Positions 1-8,033 are shown, numbered from the stretch's first letter. The stretch is 17,798 bases of DNA from CAZGWJ01 sp964529445 (GCA_964529445.1 CAZGWJ010000055.1:1-17798), one strand, 5' to 3'. Notes: generated from the letters alone by a model not told the origin. A program made the numbers and translations.

Positions 1-100
1 GGTCCTGGGCGTTTCGGAGCAGGCGAGGGCGGCCGGCACCATCTCCTACGACCTTCTGTGCGCCGTGGGGGATCGCGTTCGTCGGATTTACCGGCATTGA
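1..100 (+). CDS. alr: Alanine racemase, C-terminal end (partial)
   Basis: Only the last 32 codons are present, read from base 2 and ending at TGA 98-100. The peptide contains AGTISYDLLCAVGDRVRRIY, which matches the C-terminal block of PLP-dependent alanine racemase (family form A-x-x-x-G-T-I-x-Y-E-I-L-C-x-I-x-x-R-V-x-R-x-Y). That block belongs to the C-terminal beta-barrel domain that closes over the active site of the partner subunit. The enzyme interconverts L- and D-alanine for peptidoglycan in the cytoplasm. The PLP lysine and the N-terminal barrel lie outside the window. The stop is followed by 106 bases before mlaE, so the two could share a transcript, but I see no decisive sign of that. 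Confidence 0.8.
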   Translation, partial: VLGVSEQARAAGTISYDLLCAVGDRVRRIYRH

Positions 101-206
101 ATCACGGGGAACGGAGATCCGAAGGCGGGAATTGAACGACGGATGTTCGATGGATCAAAATCGGTCGTTCTTGGCATCCCCGGGGTGAAGAAGCGAGGAT
201 TCTTCT

Positions 207-995
207 GTGATCCGTAACACCGAGAAACTGGTTTCGGGGATTAGGTCGTTCCTTCTCGAGATGGGGGAACTGACCCGCCTGACCCTTTCCATCCACCGCT
301 GGATGTTTCGCCCGCCCCGTGACGGTCGCCTGATCCTCCAGCAGATGGTCAAGGTGGGGGTGGAGTCCCTGCCAGTCGCCCTGGTCACGGCTCTCTTCAC
401 GGGCATGGTGCTGAGCCTCCAGACGGGGTACACCCTCGAAACGAAGATGAAGGGAGTTTCCCAATTCGTGGGAGCCGTGGTGTCGCTTGCCATGGTCCGG
501 GAACTGGGACCGGTGCTCACGGCCCTCATCGTGGCGGGTCGGATGGGGTCTGCCATCGCCGCCGAGATCGGTACCATGAAGGTCACCGAGCAGGTCGATG
601 CCCTGCAGACGCTGTCCGCCAATCCCGTGAAGTACCTGGCCGTTCCGCGATACCTGGCTTTCACCCTCATGCTTCCCCTCCTCACCATCTTCGCCGACCT
701 CACGGGATGGGCGGGCGGCCTGCTAGTGGCGGTGGCACGCCTGGGGTCCTCCTCGACCCTCTACATCGAACAATCCCTGAGCGCGCTCACGATGTCCGAC
801 GTTTCAGGCGGCATCATCAAGTCGTTCTTCTTCGGCGCTTTCATCGCCATCGTATCCTGCCGCCAGGGTTTCGCCACCGAGGGTGGCGCGGAAGGCGTTG
901 GGAGGGCCACGACCAATGCGGTGGTTATCTCCTTCATGGTGGTCCTGGTCTCCGATTACTTCCTGACCGCGCTCTTGACGGCATTGCACGTCTGA
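207..995 (+). CDS. mlaE: MlaE-family ABC transporter permease (lipid transport)
   Basis: This 262-residue polytopic protein is the inner-membrane permease of an Mla/MCE-type transporter that moves phospholipids between the inner and outer membranes. Residues 99-133 (RELGPVLTALIVAGRMGSAI onward through AAEIGTMKVTEQVDAL) are the highly conserved MlaE core. Hydrophobic segments lie near residues 52-72, 84-112, 148-178, 203-217 and 236-258. The length is normal for the family. The start is GTG at 207, preceded by GCGAGGA (193-199) with about 7 bases of spacing. It is followed by the ATPase gene after a 113-base gap and then by the MCE-domain gene, the usual permease-ATPase-MCE order. The family assignment is secure; the exact cargo is not visible from sequence. 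Confidence 0.92.
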   Translation: MIRNTEKLVSGIRSFLLEMGELTRLTLSIHRWMFRPPRDGRLILQQMVKVGVESLPVALVTALFTGMVLSLQTGYTLETKMKGVSQFVGAVVSLAMVRELGPVLTALIVAGRMGSAIAAEIGTMKVTEQVDALQTLSANPVKYLAVPRYLAFTLMLPLLTIFADLTGWAGGLLVAVARLGSSSTLYIEQSLSALTMSDVSGGIIKSFFFGAFIAIVSCRQGFATEGGAEGVGRATTNAVVISFMVVLVSDYFLTALLTALHV

Positions 996-1108
996 TACAG
1001 GACACGGCGGAACGCGAAGGGACGAAATCGGCGAAGCTTGTAGAGTGTTTTAGGGGTAAAGATTACCGGACTTCGTGTTGGGCCGTCGTCGGGTCGTGAG
1101 GGGTTTTC

Positions 1109-1867
1109 ATGGAAACGGTCATACAACTGGAAGCCGTGAGCAAGGCGTTCGGTTCCCACCGGGTGCTCGATGGCGTTTCGCTCGACGTGTTCCGTGGCGA
1201 GACCCTGGTTGTTATCGGGCGATCGGGCACGGGGAAGAGCACGGCCCTGAGGCTCGTGACGGGGCTCTCCGAGCCGGACTCGGGCACGGTGCGCGTGTTC
1301 GGCCGGGACATTTCCCGGTACGCCGAACAGGAACTGAACGAGATCCGCAAGCGGATCGGGGTGGTTTTCCAGTATGCGGCCCTCTTCGACTCCCTCACGA
1401 ACTTCGAGAACGTGGCGTTCCGTCTCCTGCGCGACCTGGGCATGAGCGTCCCGAAGGCCTGGAGGATCGCGGCCGAGAAGCTGGAGATGGTGGGCCTGCC
1501 GGAGCGCGTCCTTTCCCTGCGGCCGTCGGAACTCTCCGGGGGCATGCGCAAACGCGTGGGACTCGCGCGCGCCATCGCGGCGGATCCCGAGGTCGTCCTG
1601 TACGACGAGCCCACGTCGGGGCTGGACCCCGTCACCGCCGGGGCCATCGACGACCTGATCGTGTCCCTCCAGAAACGCCTGAAAGTCACCTCCGTCGTGG
1701 TCACCCACGACATGGAGAGCGCCTACCAAGTGGCCAACCGCATCGCCATGCTGTATGATGGAAAAATCATCGGTTGTGACGCGCCGGAGGGGATCCGGAA
1801 CTCGAAGAATCCCGTGATCCGGCAGTTCGTGACCGGAAGCTCCACGGGCCCGATCCCGGTGCCTTGA
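1109..1867 (+). CDS. mlaF: MlaF-family ABC transporter ATPase
   Basis: This 252-residue cytoplasmic ATPase powers the MlaE permease. The motifs are complete: Walker A GRSGTGKST (residues 37-45), Q-loop Gln88 in VVFQYAALFDS, signature LSGGMRKR (142-149), Walker B VVLYDEP with catalytic Glu167, D-loop SGLDP, and switch His200. The combination LSGGMRKRVGLARAIA with SGLDPVTAGAID is characteristic of the MlaF/Ttg2A subgroup rather than of general ABC importers. ATG 1109 has a GAGGGG ribosome site (1098-1103) 5 bases upstream. The mlaD start lies 7 bases beyond the stop, so the two genes are clearly in one operon. Confidence 0.94.
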   Translation: METVIQLEAVSKAFGSHRVLDGVSLDVFRGETLVVIGRSGTGKSTALRLVTGLSEPDSGTVRVFGRDISRYAEQELNEIRKRIGVVFQYAALFDSLTNFENVAFRLLRDLGMSVPKAWRIAAEKLEMVGLPERVLSLRPSELSGGMRKRVGLARAIAADPEVVLYDEPTSGLDPVTAGAIDDLIVSLQKRLKVTSVVVTHDMESAYQVANRIAMLYDGKIIGCDAPEGIRNSKNPVIRQFVTGSSTGPIPVP

Positions 1868-1874
1868 GGTCCCC

Positions 1875-2744
1875 ATGGATGTCCGCGACGACAAGCGAGC
1901 CAACGAACTCAAGGTCGGCCTTCTCACGACGGCCGCCCTTCTCGTCCTCATGGGCGGCCTCTTCTTCGTGTCCGACATCCGCCTGACCTCCGGGAGGCGC
2001 TACCAGGTCTCCTACAACTACCTGGCCGATCTGAAGAACAACGCCCAGATCAAGTACGCGGGCGGCATCGAGGTGGGGAAGGTGAACCGCATCTTCCCGA
2101 AGGACGGCAAGGCCTGCGTCGAACTGCTCGTCACCGACAAGTCCATCCGCCTCAGGAGGGATTCCCAGGTGGTCATCTACACGGCGGGGCTCCTGGGCGA
2201 GAAGTACGTGTACATCGATGCGAATCTCGGCACCGGGCCGGAACTGGGGAAGGGGGAGGTCCTGGAGGGCGTGGATCCCCCGAACCTCGACCAGTTCTTC
2301 ATCCAGATGGGACGATTCATCGGGACGCTCGATTCGGTACTGGGCGACCGGAAAGCCCGTGCCGCCATCCAGGCCGGCTTCGAGGACATCGAGAGGGCGG
2401 CGGCCGACTTGGCCGCCATCACCGCCGAGAGCCGCACCCAGATCCGGAAGGTGCTCAACGACCTTTCCCGGACCTCCGGCAACGCGGACAGCGTGGTGAA
2501 GAGCGTCCAGAAGCTGGCCCAAAGCGTGGACGAGATCTCGGCTTCCCTCGACAAGAAGGATCTCAACAGCGCTATCCGGAACTTCAATCGCACCATGGAG
2601 ACCCTCGATTCCCTGGCCCTGGACGTCAAGAAGGGCAAGGGTGCCCTGGGCGTCCTCATGAAGGACGAGCAGGTGGCGAAGGACCTCAAGAGTCTCGTCG
2701 AGGATCTTCGTCGCCACCCCTGGAAACTCCTCTGGAAAAAGTGA
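1875..2744 (+). CDS. mlaD: MCE (MlaD-family) domain lipid-transport protein
   Basis: This 289-residue protein has a short charged N-terminus, one hydrophobic anchor (about residues 13-33) and an MCE domain at about 40-120, including the typical ADLKNNAQIKYAGGIEVGKV and GLLGEKYVYID segments. MCE proteins form hexameric rings in the periplasm and carry lipids between the permease and the outer membrane. The region after residue 140 is rich in heptad-like polar/hydrophobic alternation (RAAADLAAITAESRTQIRKV) and is probably helical, as in longer MlaD homologues. ATG 1875 has GAGGT at 1866-1870, overlapping the mlaF stop. No mlaC or mlaB gene follows; the operon stops here. Confidence 0.9.
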   Translation: MDVRDDKRANELKVGLLTTAALLVLMGGLFFVSDIRLTSGRRYQVSYNYLADLKNNAQIKYAGGIEVGKVNRIFPKDGKACVELLVTDKSIRLRRDSQVVIYTAGLLGEKYVYIDANLGTGPELGKGEVLEGVDPPNLDQFFIQMGRFIGTLDSVLGDRKARAAIQAGFEDIERAAADLAAITAESRTQIRKVLNDLSRTSGNADSVVKSVQKLAQSVDEISASLDKKDLNSAIRNFNRTMETLDSLALDVKKGKGALGVLMKDEQVAKDLKSLVEDLRRHPWKLLWKK

Positions 2745-2785
2745 CCCCAAACCTTCCTTGCGGCATTTTGTGAGGGTATGGGGTC

Positions 2786-2887
2786 ATCCATCGCCGCGAA
2801 GCGGGCGATGGATCCCGCTGACACGACCGGGTGGTCGAAATGACAGAGGACATCCGGGATTTCTTTTTCCGATTTCCGGAAAATCGG
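2786..2887. repeat. Hairpin-rich spacer after mlaD
   Basis: The 295-base gap between mlaD and the diguanylate cyclase (2745-3039) has no convincing gene. It holds three perfect hairpins: ATCCATCGCC (2786-2795) with GGCGATGGAT (2804-2813), CGACC (2824-2828) with GGTCG (2833-2837), and CCGATTT (2869-2875) with AAATCGG (2881-2887). None is followed by a T-tract, so they are not classical intrinsic terminators. They may end or stabilise the mla transcript, or belong to a dispersed palindromic repeat. Confidence 0.45.
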
Positions 2888-2962
2888 CTTAAACCCTTGT
2901 CTCATACGATGGATTCCACTCGTCGAGCGCCTTTCAAGAATCTGGCGCCGTTCGGGTTCGGG

Positions 2963-2971
2963 TGATACGAT
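2963..2971 (+). promoter_or_regulatory. Possible extended -10 promoter for the GAF-GGDEF gene
   Basis: TGATACGAT reads as an extended -10 element (TG, one base, then TACGAT at 2966-2971), about 70 bases before the ATG at 3040. No clear -35 is seen at the expected distance. This is a weak, motif-only call. Confidence 0.3.
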
Positions 2972-3039
2972 TTCCCTGTTCTCCAAATCGATCCTCTTCG
3001 ACGACGCCTTAGTGAATCCCTTTTACCGGGGAGCGTCCG

Positions 3040-4179
3040 ATGAGCATGTTCTTGCGGTCCATGGACGAGGAACGACGGCTGAAAGCCCTGCGCCGTCTCA
3101 ACATCCTCGACACGCCTTCCGAGGAGCGATTCGACCGGATCACAAGATTGGCCCAGCGCTGTCTCAACGCGCCTTATGCCATCCTGGCTTTCGTGGATGA
3201 TGATCGAGTTTGGTTCAAATCCCGGCAGGGTATCCCACAGACCTCGGTACCTCGTCTCCTCTCCTTTTGCGGCGTCACGATTCTGCGCAAGGGTGTTTTC
3301 CAAGTGCCCGATGCCCTTGAGGACGCCCGCTTCGCGGAGAACCCTCTCGTGACGGGTCCTCTTAAAGTCCGCATGTACGCGGGCGTTCCGTTAAGGGACG
3401 CGGAGGACACGGCCGTGGGGACCTTGTGCGTCATGGATGAGAGCCCCCGGACCCTGACCTCCGGTGAAAAGGACACTCTCCGCGAACTGGGGGAATGGGC
3501 GATCGAGGAGATGGGTTCCTACGAGATGCAGGAGGTCATTCACCTCCTTTCCCACGAGAAGGAGATGCTGGAGAAGAACCAGGAACGCTTCGCCCTGGTC
3601 ACCCGGCTCCTGCGTCGCCTGGCCCTGATGGACGAGCTGACCGCCATCCCCAACCGCCGGTATTTCGACCAGATGTTGTACAAGACCTTCCGCCATTGCA
3701 CGCAGAAGCGGAGCCCGCTCGCCCTCCTGATCGTGGATGTGGACCTTTTCAAGGATTACAACGACACGTACGGGCATCCAGCCGGCGACCGATGCCTCCA
3801 GGAGATCGCCCGTCGCATCCGGAGCTGTCTCATGCGGCCCGGCGACTTCGTGGCCCGCTACGGCGGGGAGGAGTTTGCCATCGTGGCGCCTGATACGGAC
3901 GAACAAGGCGCCTGGCAGTTGGCCCGGCGCGTCTGTGCCCTCTTCCATCAGGAACCCCTCCCCTTCACCAGCGTGCCGGAGGGAGCGGTCACCCTCAGCG
4001 TCGGTGTGGCGGTCACGACGGGTGATCGCAACGAGACGGAGGAATCCCTGCTCCAACGGGCGGATGCGGCGCTTTACAGCGCCAAGAGGGGAGGCCGCAA
4101 CCGGATCTGCAAGTGGGAAACCCACGCCGGGTCGCCTCCCGCCAATGCGGCGACGGATCGGGTGCGCGGCGAAAACTGA
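3040..4179 (+). CDS. GAF-domain diguanylate cyclase (GGDEF)
   Basis: This 379-residue soluble protein has an N-terminal GAF sensor domain (about residues 25-155, ending in GTLCVMD), a short helical linker (about 160-190) and a GGDEF domain (about 192-358). The GGDEF half shows DVDLFKDYND (233-242) for metal and GTP binding, the active-site loop GGEEF (275-279) and ADAALYSAK (341-349). The product would be cyclic di-GMP. An RxxD inhibitory site is present as RPGD (266-269), exactly five residues before GGEEF, so product inhibition is likely. There is no signal peptide or membrane segment. ATG 3040 has GGGGAG (3028-3033) 6 bases upstream. The GAF ligand cannot be told from sequence. It lies 54 bases before radA. 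Confidence 0.93.
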   Translation: MSMFLRSMDEERRLKALRRLNILDTPSEERFDRITRLAQRCLNAPYAILAFVDDDRVWFKSRQGIPQTSVPRLLSFCGVTILRKGVFQVPDALEDARFAENPLVTGPLKVRMYAGVPLRDAEDTAVGTLCVMDESPRTLTSGEKDTLRELGEWAIEEMGSYEMQEVIHLLSHEKEMLEKNQERFALVTRLLRRLALMDELTAIPNRRYFDQMLYKTFRHCTQKRSPLALLIVDVDLFKDYNDTYGHPAGDRCLQEIARRIRSCLMRPGDFVARYGGEEFAIVAPDTDEQGAWQLARRVCALFHQEPLPFTSVPEGAVTLSVGVAVTTGDRNETEESLLQRADAALYSAKRGGRNRICKWETHAGSPPANAATDRVRGEN

Positions 4180-4233
4180 AGCTGTCGAATTCATGCCGAC
4201 CCTCTGATATCATCCCAGGGTTGTCCATCCCGA

Positions 4234-5634
4234 GTGCCGAGCGCGGACTTGCCCTCCTCGAAAACCCGATTCGTCTGCCAGCAATGCGGTTCCCAATCCC
4301 CCAAGTGGCTGGGAAAGTGCCCCGATTGCAACCAATGGAACAGCTTCGTGGAGGAGGCCGTGGAGGCCCCGGCCGCCCGCACGCGGGGGCGTCGCCTCGC
4401 GGGCGTAGGGGAGGGTTCCCGGCCGGAACCGCTGGATGCCATCGACCCCGGGAAGGGTTCCCGTCTCTCGACGGGATGGAGGGAGTTCGACCGGGTTTTG
4501 GGCGGAGGTGTCGTTCCCGGTGAGACGATCATGATCGGGGGGGATCCCGGAATCGGGAAATCCACCCTGCTCCTCCAGGTTGCCGACCGTCTGGCGAGGG
4601 CATCGAGCGGGACCTGCCTCTACGTGACGGGCGAGGAATCCTCCCAACAGGTCAAGCTGAGGGCCGACCGCCTGGGCGCGACCTCGAGCCGGGTCCTCGT
4701 GCATCCCGAAACCGACGTCACCTCCATCCTCGGGCACTTCCAATCCTTGAAGCCCCTTCTCACCGTGGTGGACTCGGTGCAGACGCTCTTCATCCCGGAG
4801 ATCGCATCCGCACCGGGGAGTGTGAGCCAGGTCAGGGAATCGGCCGCCCGCCTCACGTATGCCGCCAAGCGGGAGCGTTTGCCGCTGTTCCTCGTGGGGC
4901 ATGTGACCAAGGATGGGAGCATCGCGGGGCCCATGACCCTCGAACACATGGTGGACGCCGTGTTGTATCTCGAGGGGGACGCCCAGAAGCACTATCGCAT
5001 CCTGCGTTCCGTCAAGAACCGCTTCGGTTCCACGCAGGAGATCGGCATCTTCGAGATGCGCGAGGACGGACTGGCCGAGGTGGAGGACGCTTCACGGGCC
5101 TTTCTCGATCCCGAGACCCCGAATGCTTCCGGCGTGGTCGTGACGTCGAGCATGGAAGGCACGCGCCCCCTGCTCCTGGAGGTGCAGGCGCTCGTGGCCG
5201 GCACGAATTACGGAACCCCCCAGCGCCGCGCATCGGGGCTCGATCCGAACCGTCTTGCCCTCCTTCTGGCCATCCTCGAGAAGAGGATGGGGCTGGCTCT
5301 CTCCGCGCAGGATGTCTTCCTCAACCTGGCGGGAGGCATGAAGGTCGTCGAACCCGCCGTGGACCTGGCCGTGGCCCTTTCGGTGGCCTCTTCCTTCCGG
5401 GATGTCCCCATCCCGCGCGATACGGTGGTGATCGGGGAGGTGGGTCTTTCGGGGGAGGTGAGACCTGTCTCCCAGATCGGCCCTCGTGTGTCCGAAGCCT
5501 CGCGTCTCGGGTTCAAGAGGGTGATCATCCCCCGGGGTAACCTCAAGGGTGTTTCGCTCCTGCCGGATCACCCCGTAGACGTAACCGGCGTGGGCTCCCT
5601 GTCGGAGGCCTTGGAAGGCGTGTTGCCCCGCTGA
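4234..5634 (+). CDS. radA: DNA repair protein RadA (Sms)
   Basis: This 466-residue protein is the RecA-like helicase RadA, which extends branch migration in homologous recombination. In order it has an N-terminal zinc finger with Cys15, Cys18, Cys29 and Cys32 (CxxC...CxxC), a RecA-type ATPase with Walker A GDPGIGKS (103-110), the RadA-specific KNRFG motif (261-265) and a C-terminal Lon-like domain (about 300-466) with VVEPAVDLAVALSVASS and EVGLSGEVRPV. The length is normal. The start is taken as GTG 4234, the first codon that keeps the whole zinc finger; a TTG at 4249 is possible. No clear Shine-Dalgarno sequence is seen. In Firmicutes radA precedes disA and yacL; here yacL follows directly and disA is absent. 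Confidence 0.95.
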   Translation: MPSADLPSSKTRFVCQQCGSQSPKWLGKCPDCNQWNSFVEEAVEAPAARTRGRRLAGVGEGSRPEPLDAIDPGKGSRLSTGWREFDRVLGGGVVPGETIMIGGDPGIGKSTLLLQVADRLARASSGTCLYVTGEESSQQVKLRADRLGATSSRVLVHPETDVTSILGHFQSLKPLLTVVDSVQTLFIPEIASAPGSVSQVRESAARLTYAAKRERLPLFLVGHVTKDGSIAGPMTLEHMVDAVLYLEGDAQKHYRILRSVKNRFGSTQEIGIFEMREDGLAEVEDASRAFLDPETPNASGVVVTSSMEGTRPLLLEVQALVAGTNYGTPQRRASGLDPNRLALLLAILEKRMGLALSAQDVFLNLAGGMKVVEPAVDLAVALSVASSFRDVPIPRDTVVIGEVGLSGEVRPVSQIGPRVSEASRLGFKRVIIPRGNLKGVSLLPDHPVDVTGVGSLSEALEGVLPR

Positions 5635-5726
5635 GGGTCCTCGAAGCGGCAACAGCCCGTCTGGAAAGCCCACTTCTTATCTGTTAGACTCCCTATCATT
5701 CGATCGCGCCGGGGGATTCCAGGCCC

Positions 5727-6710
5727 ATGATGACGGTCAATTCGCTTCGCATCCTATTCGTGCTCATCTGCTGCATCACGGGTTATTTCGTGATGGTCGG
5801 CGTCGGCCATCGCTGGCAGGGCGTATTCACCGGATTCCTGCTTTCCATCTTCATTTTCGCCATCGAATTCATCATCCGGAAAGTGGCGGTTCGGGACCTC
5901 GTGGCCGGCATCGTGGGGCTCTTCGGAGGGCTCGTGCTGTCCCTGCTTTTCTTCGCACCGGTGGCCTACTTCATGGAGCCGGGACTCGAAAAGACCGTTC
6001 TCAGCGCCGCGGTCTTCCTCATGCTGCCCTACCTGGGCATCATCCTGGCCATCAAGAAGAAGGACGAATTGTTCCTGTGGCGTTCCCGGACCCACGTGTC
6101 CGGAGCATCCGGGACTCCGGCCATGGCCCGCATCCTCGACACCAGCGTGATCATCGACGGTCGGATCGGCGACATCTGCCAGACCCGTTTCCTGGACGGG
6201 ACGCTGGTCATTCCGCGGTTCGTCCTGGCGGAACTCCAGCAGATCGCCGATTCCCCCGATCCCGTCAAGCGGAACCGCGGGCGACGCGGGTTGGATACCC
6301 TCAACGCCATCCAGAAGTCGAGCACGATCCTCGAGATCACGGACGAGGATTATCCCCAGATCCCGGAGGTCGACGCGAAGCTCATCCAACTGGCCAAGGA
6401 TAAGGGCTCCCAGTTGTTGACCACCGATTTCAACCTCAACAAGGTGGCCGAACTACAGGGCATCGAGGTCCTGAACGTCAACGACCTGGCCAACGCCATC
6501 AAGCCGGTCGTGATCCCGGGCGAGGAGATGGATATCAAGGTCGTCAAGGAGGGCAAGGAGGCCAACCAAGGCCTGGCCTACCTCGATGACGGCACGATGA
6601 TCGTCGTGGAGAACGGGAAGCCCTTCATCAACCAGACCGTCCACATCACCATCACGAGCGTCCTCCAGACGGCGGCCGGCCGCATGATCTTCGCCCGGAG
6701 GAGATCGTGA
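5727..6710 (+). CDS. yacL: YacL-like membrane protein with PIN and TRAM domains
   Basis: This 327-residue protein has four predicted membrane helices (about residues 7-26, 31-50, 58-81, 90-110), a cytoplasmic PIN nuclease-fold domain (about 133-257) and a C-terminal TRAM RNA-binding domain (about 262-325). PIN acidic residues are visible as Asp138 (ILDTSVIIDGR), Glu169 (VLAELQ), Asp216 and Asp234 (LLTTDFN). The family is common next to radA and ispD and is assumed to act on RNA at the membrane, but its substrate is not well established. ATG 5727 or 5730 could start it; GGGGGA lies at 5711-5716. The last bases overlap the ispD start by 4 (GTGA), which suggests translational coupling. Confidence 0.9.
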   Translation: MMTVNSLRILFVLICCITGYFVMVGVGHRWQGVFTGFLLSIFIFAIEFIIRKVAVRDLVAGIVGLFGGLVLSLLFFAPVAYFMEPGLEKTVLSAAVFLMLPYLGIILAIKKKDELFLWRSRTHVSGASGTPAMARILDTSVIIDGRIGDICQTRFLDGTLVIPRFVLAELQQIADSPDPVKRNRGRRGLDTLNAIQKSSTILEITDEDYPQIPEVDAKLIQLAKDKGSQLLTTDFNLNKVAELQGIEVLNVNDLANAIKPVVIPGEEMDIKVVKEGKEANQGLAYLDDGTMIVVENGKPFINQTVHITITSVLQTAAGRMIFARRRS

Positions 6711-7423
6711 GGAGGCCTTTGCCCTGGGCTGTCGTGGTCGTGGCCGCCGGTCTTTCCCGCCGCCTGAAGAGCCGCGTTCCAAAGCCGTTCCTCCCGCTGA
6801 AGGGTCGGCTCAACATGATCGACCTCTCCTTGGCGGCGTTCAGAAGGGTGCCAGGCCTCGCGTTCGCGGTCGTGGTCACCCGACCCCCGTTCTTCACGGC
6901 CGCCCTGCGTTGCCTTGCCCGGGCTCGTCTGCCGGGCCTCGTGGTCGAGGGTGGTGCGCAACGCGAGGACTCCGTCCTGCGGGGCCTCCTGACACTACCG
7001 GAAGGTGTGAAAGCCGCTCTGATCCATGACGCGGCACGGCCGTTCGTGACCCCCGCCCTGGTCGCCCGCGTGCTGGAAGGGGCACTGGCTGGCGGCGCTT
7101 GCGTGCCGGGCCTGCCGGTGAAGGACACCGTGAAGGAGGTCCGGCCCGACGGCCGCGTCCTTCGCACGATCGACCGGGCAAGACTCATTTCCGTCCAGAC
7201 ACCCCAGGGATTCAGGCCCGCCCTCATCCTGGGAGCTTTTCTCAAGGTGGGGCGCCTGCGGTCGAGACTGACGGACGACGCGTCGGTGGCCGAGGCCGCC
7301 GGTTTCCGGGTGCGGGCCGTCCCGGGGGATCCCCTCAACTTCAAGGTGACCACCCCGGAGGATCTCCTCCGGGCCAGGCAACTGCTCAAGCATTCACCAC
7401 GAAGGCTCCAAGGCGCGAAGTGA
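6707..7423 (+). CDS. ispD: 2-C-methyl-D-erythritol 4-phosphate cytidylyltransferase
   Basis: This 238-residue enzyme transfers CMP from CTP to methylerythritol phosphate in the non-mevalonate isoprenoid pathway. Family motifs are present: the CTP loop VVAAGLSRRLKSRVPKPFL (from residue 11), GGAQREDSVLRGL (82-94), HDAARPFV (107-114), PVKDTVKEV (137-145), QTPQGF (164-169), TDDASV (189-194) and NFKVTTPEDL (211-220). GTG 6707 overlaps the yacL stop, and AGGAG at 6697-6701 gives a good ribosome site. The last nine or ten residues (from about SPRRLQGAK) are encoded by one arm of an intergenic inverted-repeat element at 7396-7467, so the natural C-terminus appears to have been extended by the repeat. 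Confidence 0.93.
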   Translation: MRRPLPWAVVVVAAGLSRRLKSRVPKPFLPLKGRLNMIDLSLAAFRRVPGLAFAVVVTRPPFFTAALRCLARARLPGLVVEGGAQREDSVLRGLLTLPEGVKAALIHDAARPFVTPALVARVLEGALAGGACVPGLPVKDTVKEVRPDGRVLRTIDRARLISVQTPQGFRPALILGAFLKVGRLRSRLTDDASVAEAAGFRVRAVPGDPLNFKVTTPEDLLRARQLLKHSPRRLQGAK

Positions 7424-7467
7424 AATGGACCATCTAATCCGTCTTCGAGTCTTCGTGTCTTCTTGGT
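7396..7467. repeat. Inverted-repeat element between ispD and ispF (copy 1)
   Basis: The left arm at 7396-7420 (beginning ACCACGAAG) and the right arm at 7443-7467 (containing CTTCGTGTC) are imperfectly complementary, with about 18 of 24 positions matching. The left arm lies inside the end of ispD and supplies its last codons. A related element with the same arm words lies between ispF and gltX. I interpret both as members of a short dispersed intergenic repeat family; this needs a genome-wide search. Confidence 0.6.
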
Positions 7468-7483
7468 AAGAAGGGAAGTGTCC

Positions 7484-7963
7484 ATGAATTTCAGGGTCGG
7501 CATCGGATACGACGCGCATCGTCTCGTGGAGGGGCGCCCGCTCGTCCTGGGCGGAGTGACGATCCCCTTTGAAAAGGGCCTGGAGGGTCATTCGGACGCC
7601 GACGCCTTGGCGCATGCCCTCTGTGACGCCGTGCTGGGGGCGGCCGCGTTGGGCGATATCGGACGGCATTTCCCGGACACCGACCCGAAGTGGAAGGGCG
7701 CCGACAGCATGGCGCTTCTCAAGGAATGCGTGCGTTTGGCCTTGGGCAAGGGGTACGACGTGGTGAACGCCGATGCGATCATCGTGGCCCAGGCACCCCG
7801 CATGGCGCCCCATATTCCGGCCATGGTCGAGATCCTGGCCCGTGTGATGGGCGTGGAGAAGGGTGCCGTGAACGTGAAGGCCAAGACCACCGAAGCGATG
7901 GGTTTCGAGGGGCGGGGGGAGGGCATCTCCGCCCAGGCTGTCGTGACGCTGAGGATTGATTAG
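7484..7963 (+). CDS. ispF: 2-C-methyl-D-erythritol 2,4-cyclodiphosphate synthase
   Basis: This 159-residue enzyme closes the cyclodiphosphate ring two steps after IspD in the isoprenoid pathway and works as a trimer. Metal ligands Asp10 and His12 are in GIGYDAHR, and His44 is in ALAHALCDA. HSDADA (36-41), FPDTDP (63-68) and KAKTTE (132-137) are further family signatures, and the length is standard. ATG 7484 is chosen over an in-frame GTG at 7463 because it gives the canonical N-terminus and follows AAGGGA (7471-7476). The GTG lies within the repeat element. The gene is bracketed by two copies of the same inverted-repeat family. Confidence 0.95.
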   Translation: MNFRVGIGYDAHRLVEGRPLVLGGVTIPFEKGLEGHSDADALAHALCDAVLGAAALGDIGRHFPDTDPKWKGADSMALLKECVRLALGKGYDVVNADAIIVAQAPRMAPHIPAMVEILARVMGVEKGAVNVKAKTTEAMGFEGRGEGISAQAVVTLRID

Positions 7964-7969
7964 GGCTTT

Positions 7970-8033
7970 ACCACGAAATCACGAAGGACCATGATCCGGA
8001 CCCTTTGAACGCCGTTCTTCGTGCCTTCGTGGT
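7970..8033. repeat. Inverted-repeat element between ispF and gltX (copy 2)
   Basis: The left arm at 7970-7988 and the right arm at 8015-8033 are complementary at 16 of 19 positions and would form a long hairpin with a 26-base loop. The arm words (ACCACGAA, CACGAAG, CTTCGTG, TTCGTGGT) match the element on the other side of ispF. It occupies almost the whole spacer and ends 17 bases before the chosen gltX start. Confidence 0.65.

Noticed and set aside
956..1978. Long open frame on the minus strand across mlaF (340 codons)
   Set aside because: It is the shadow of a GC-rich gene in another frame. Its composition is rich in Arg, His and Gly with no domain pattern, while the + strand encodes a complete ABC ATPase.
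2786..2813. Intrinsic terminator after mlaD
   Set aside because: The 10-bp stem is perfect but no T-tract follows, so I list it as a hairpin rather than a terminator.
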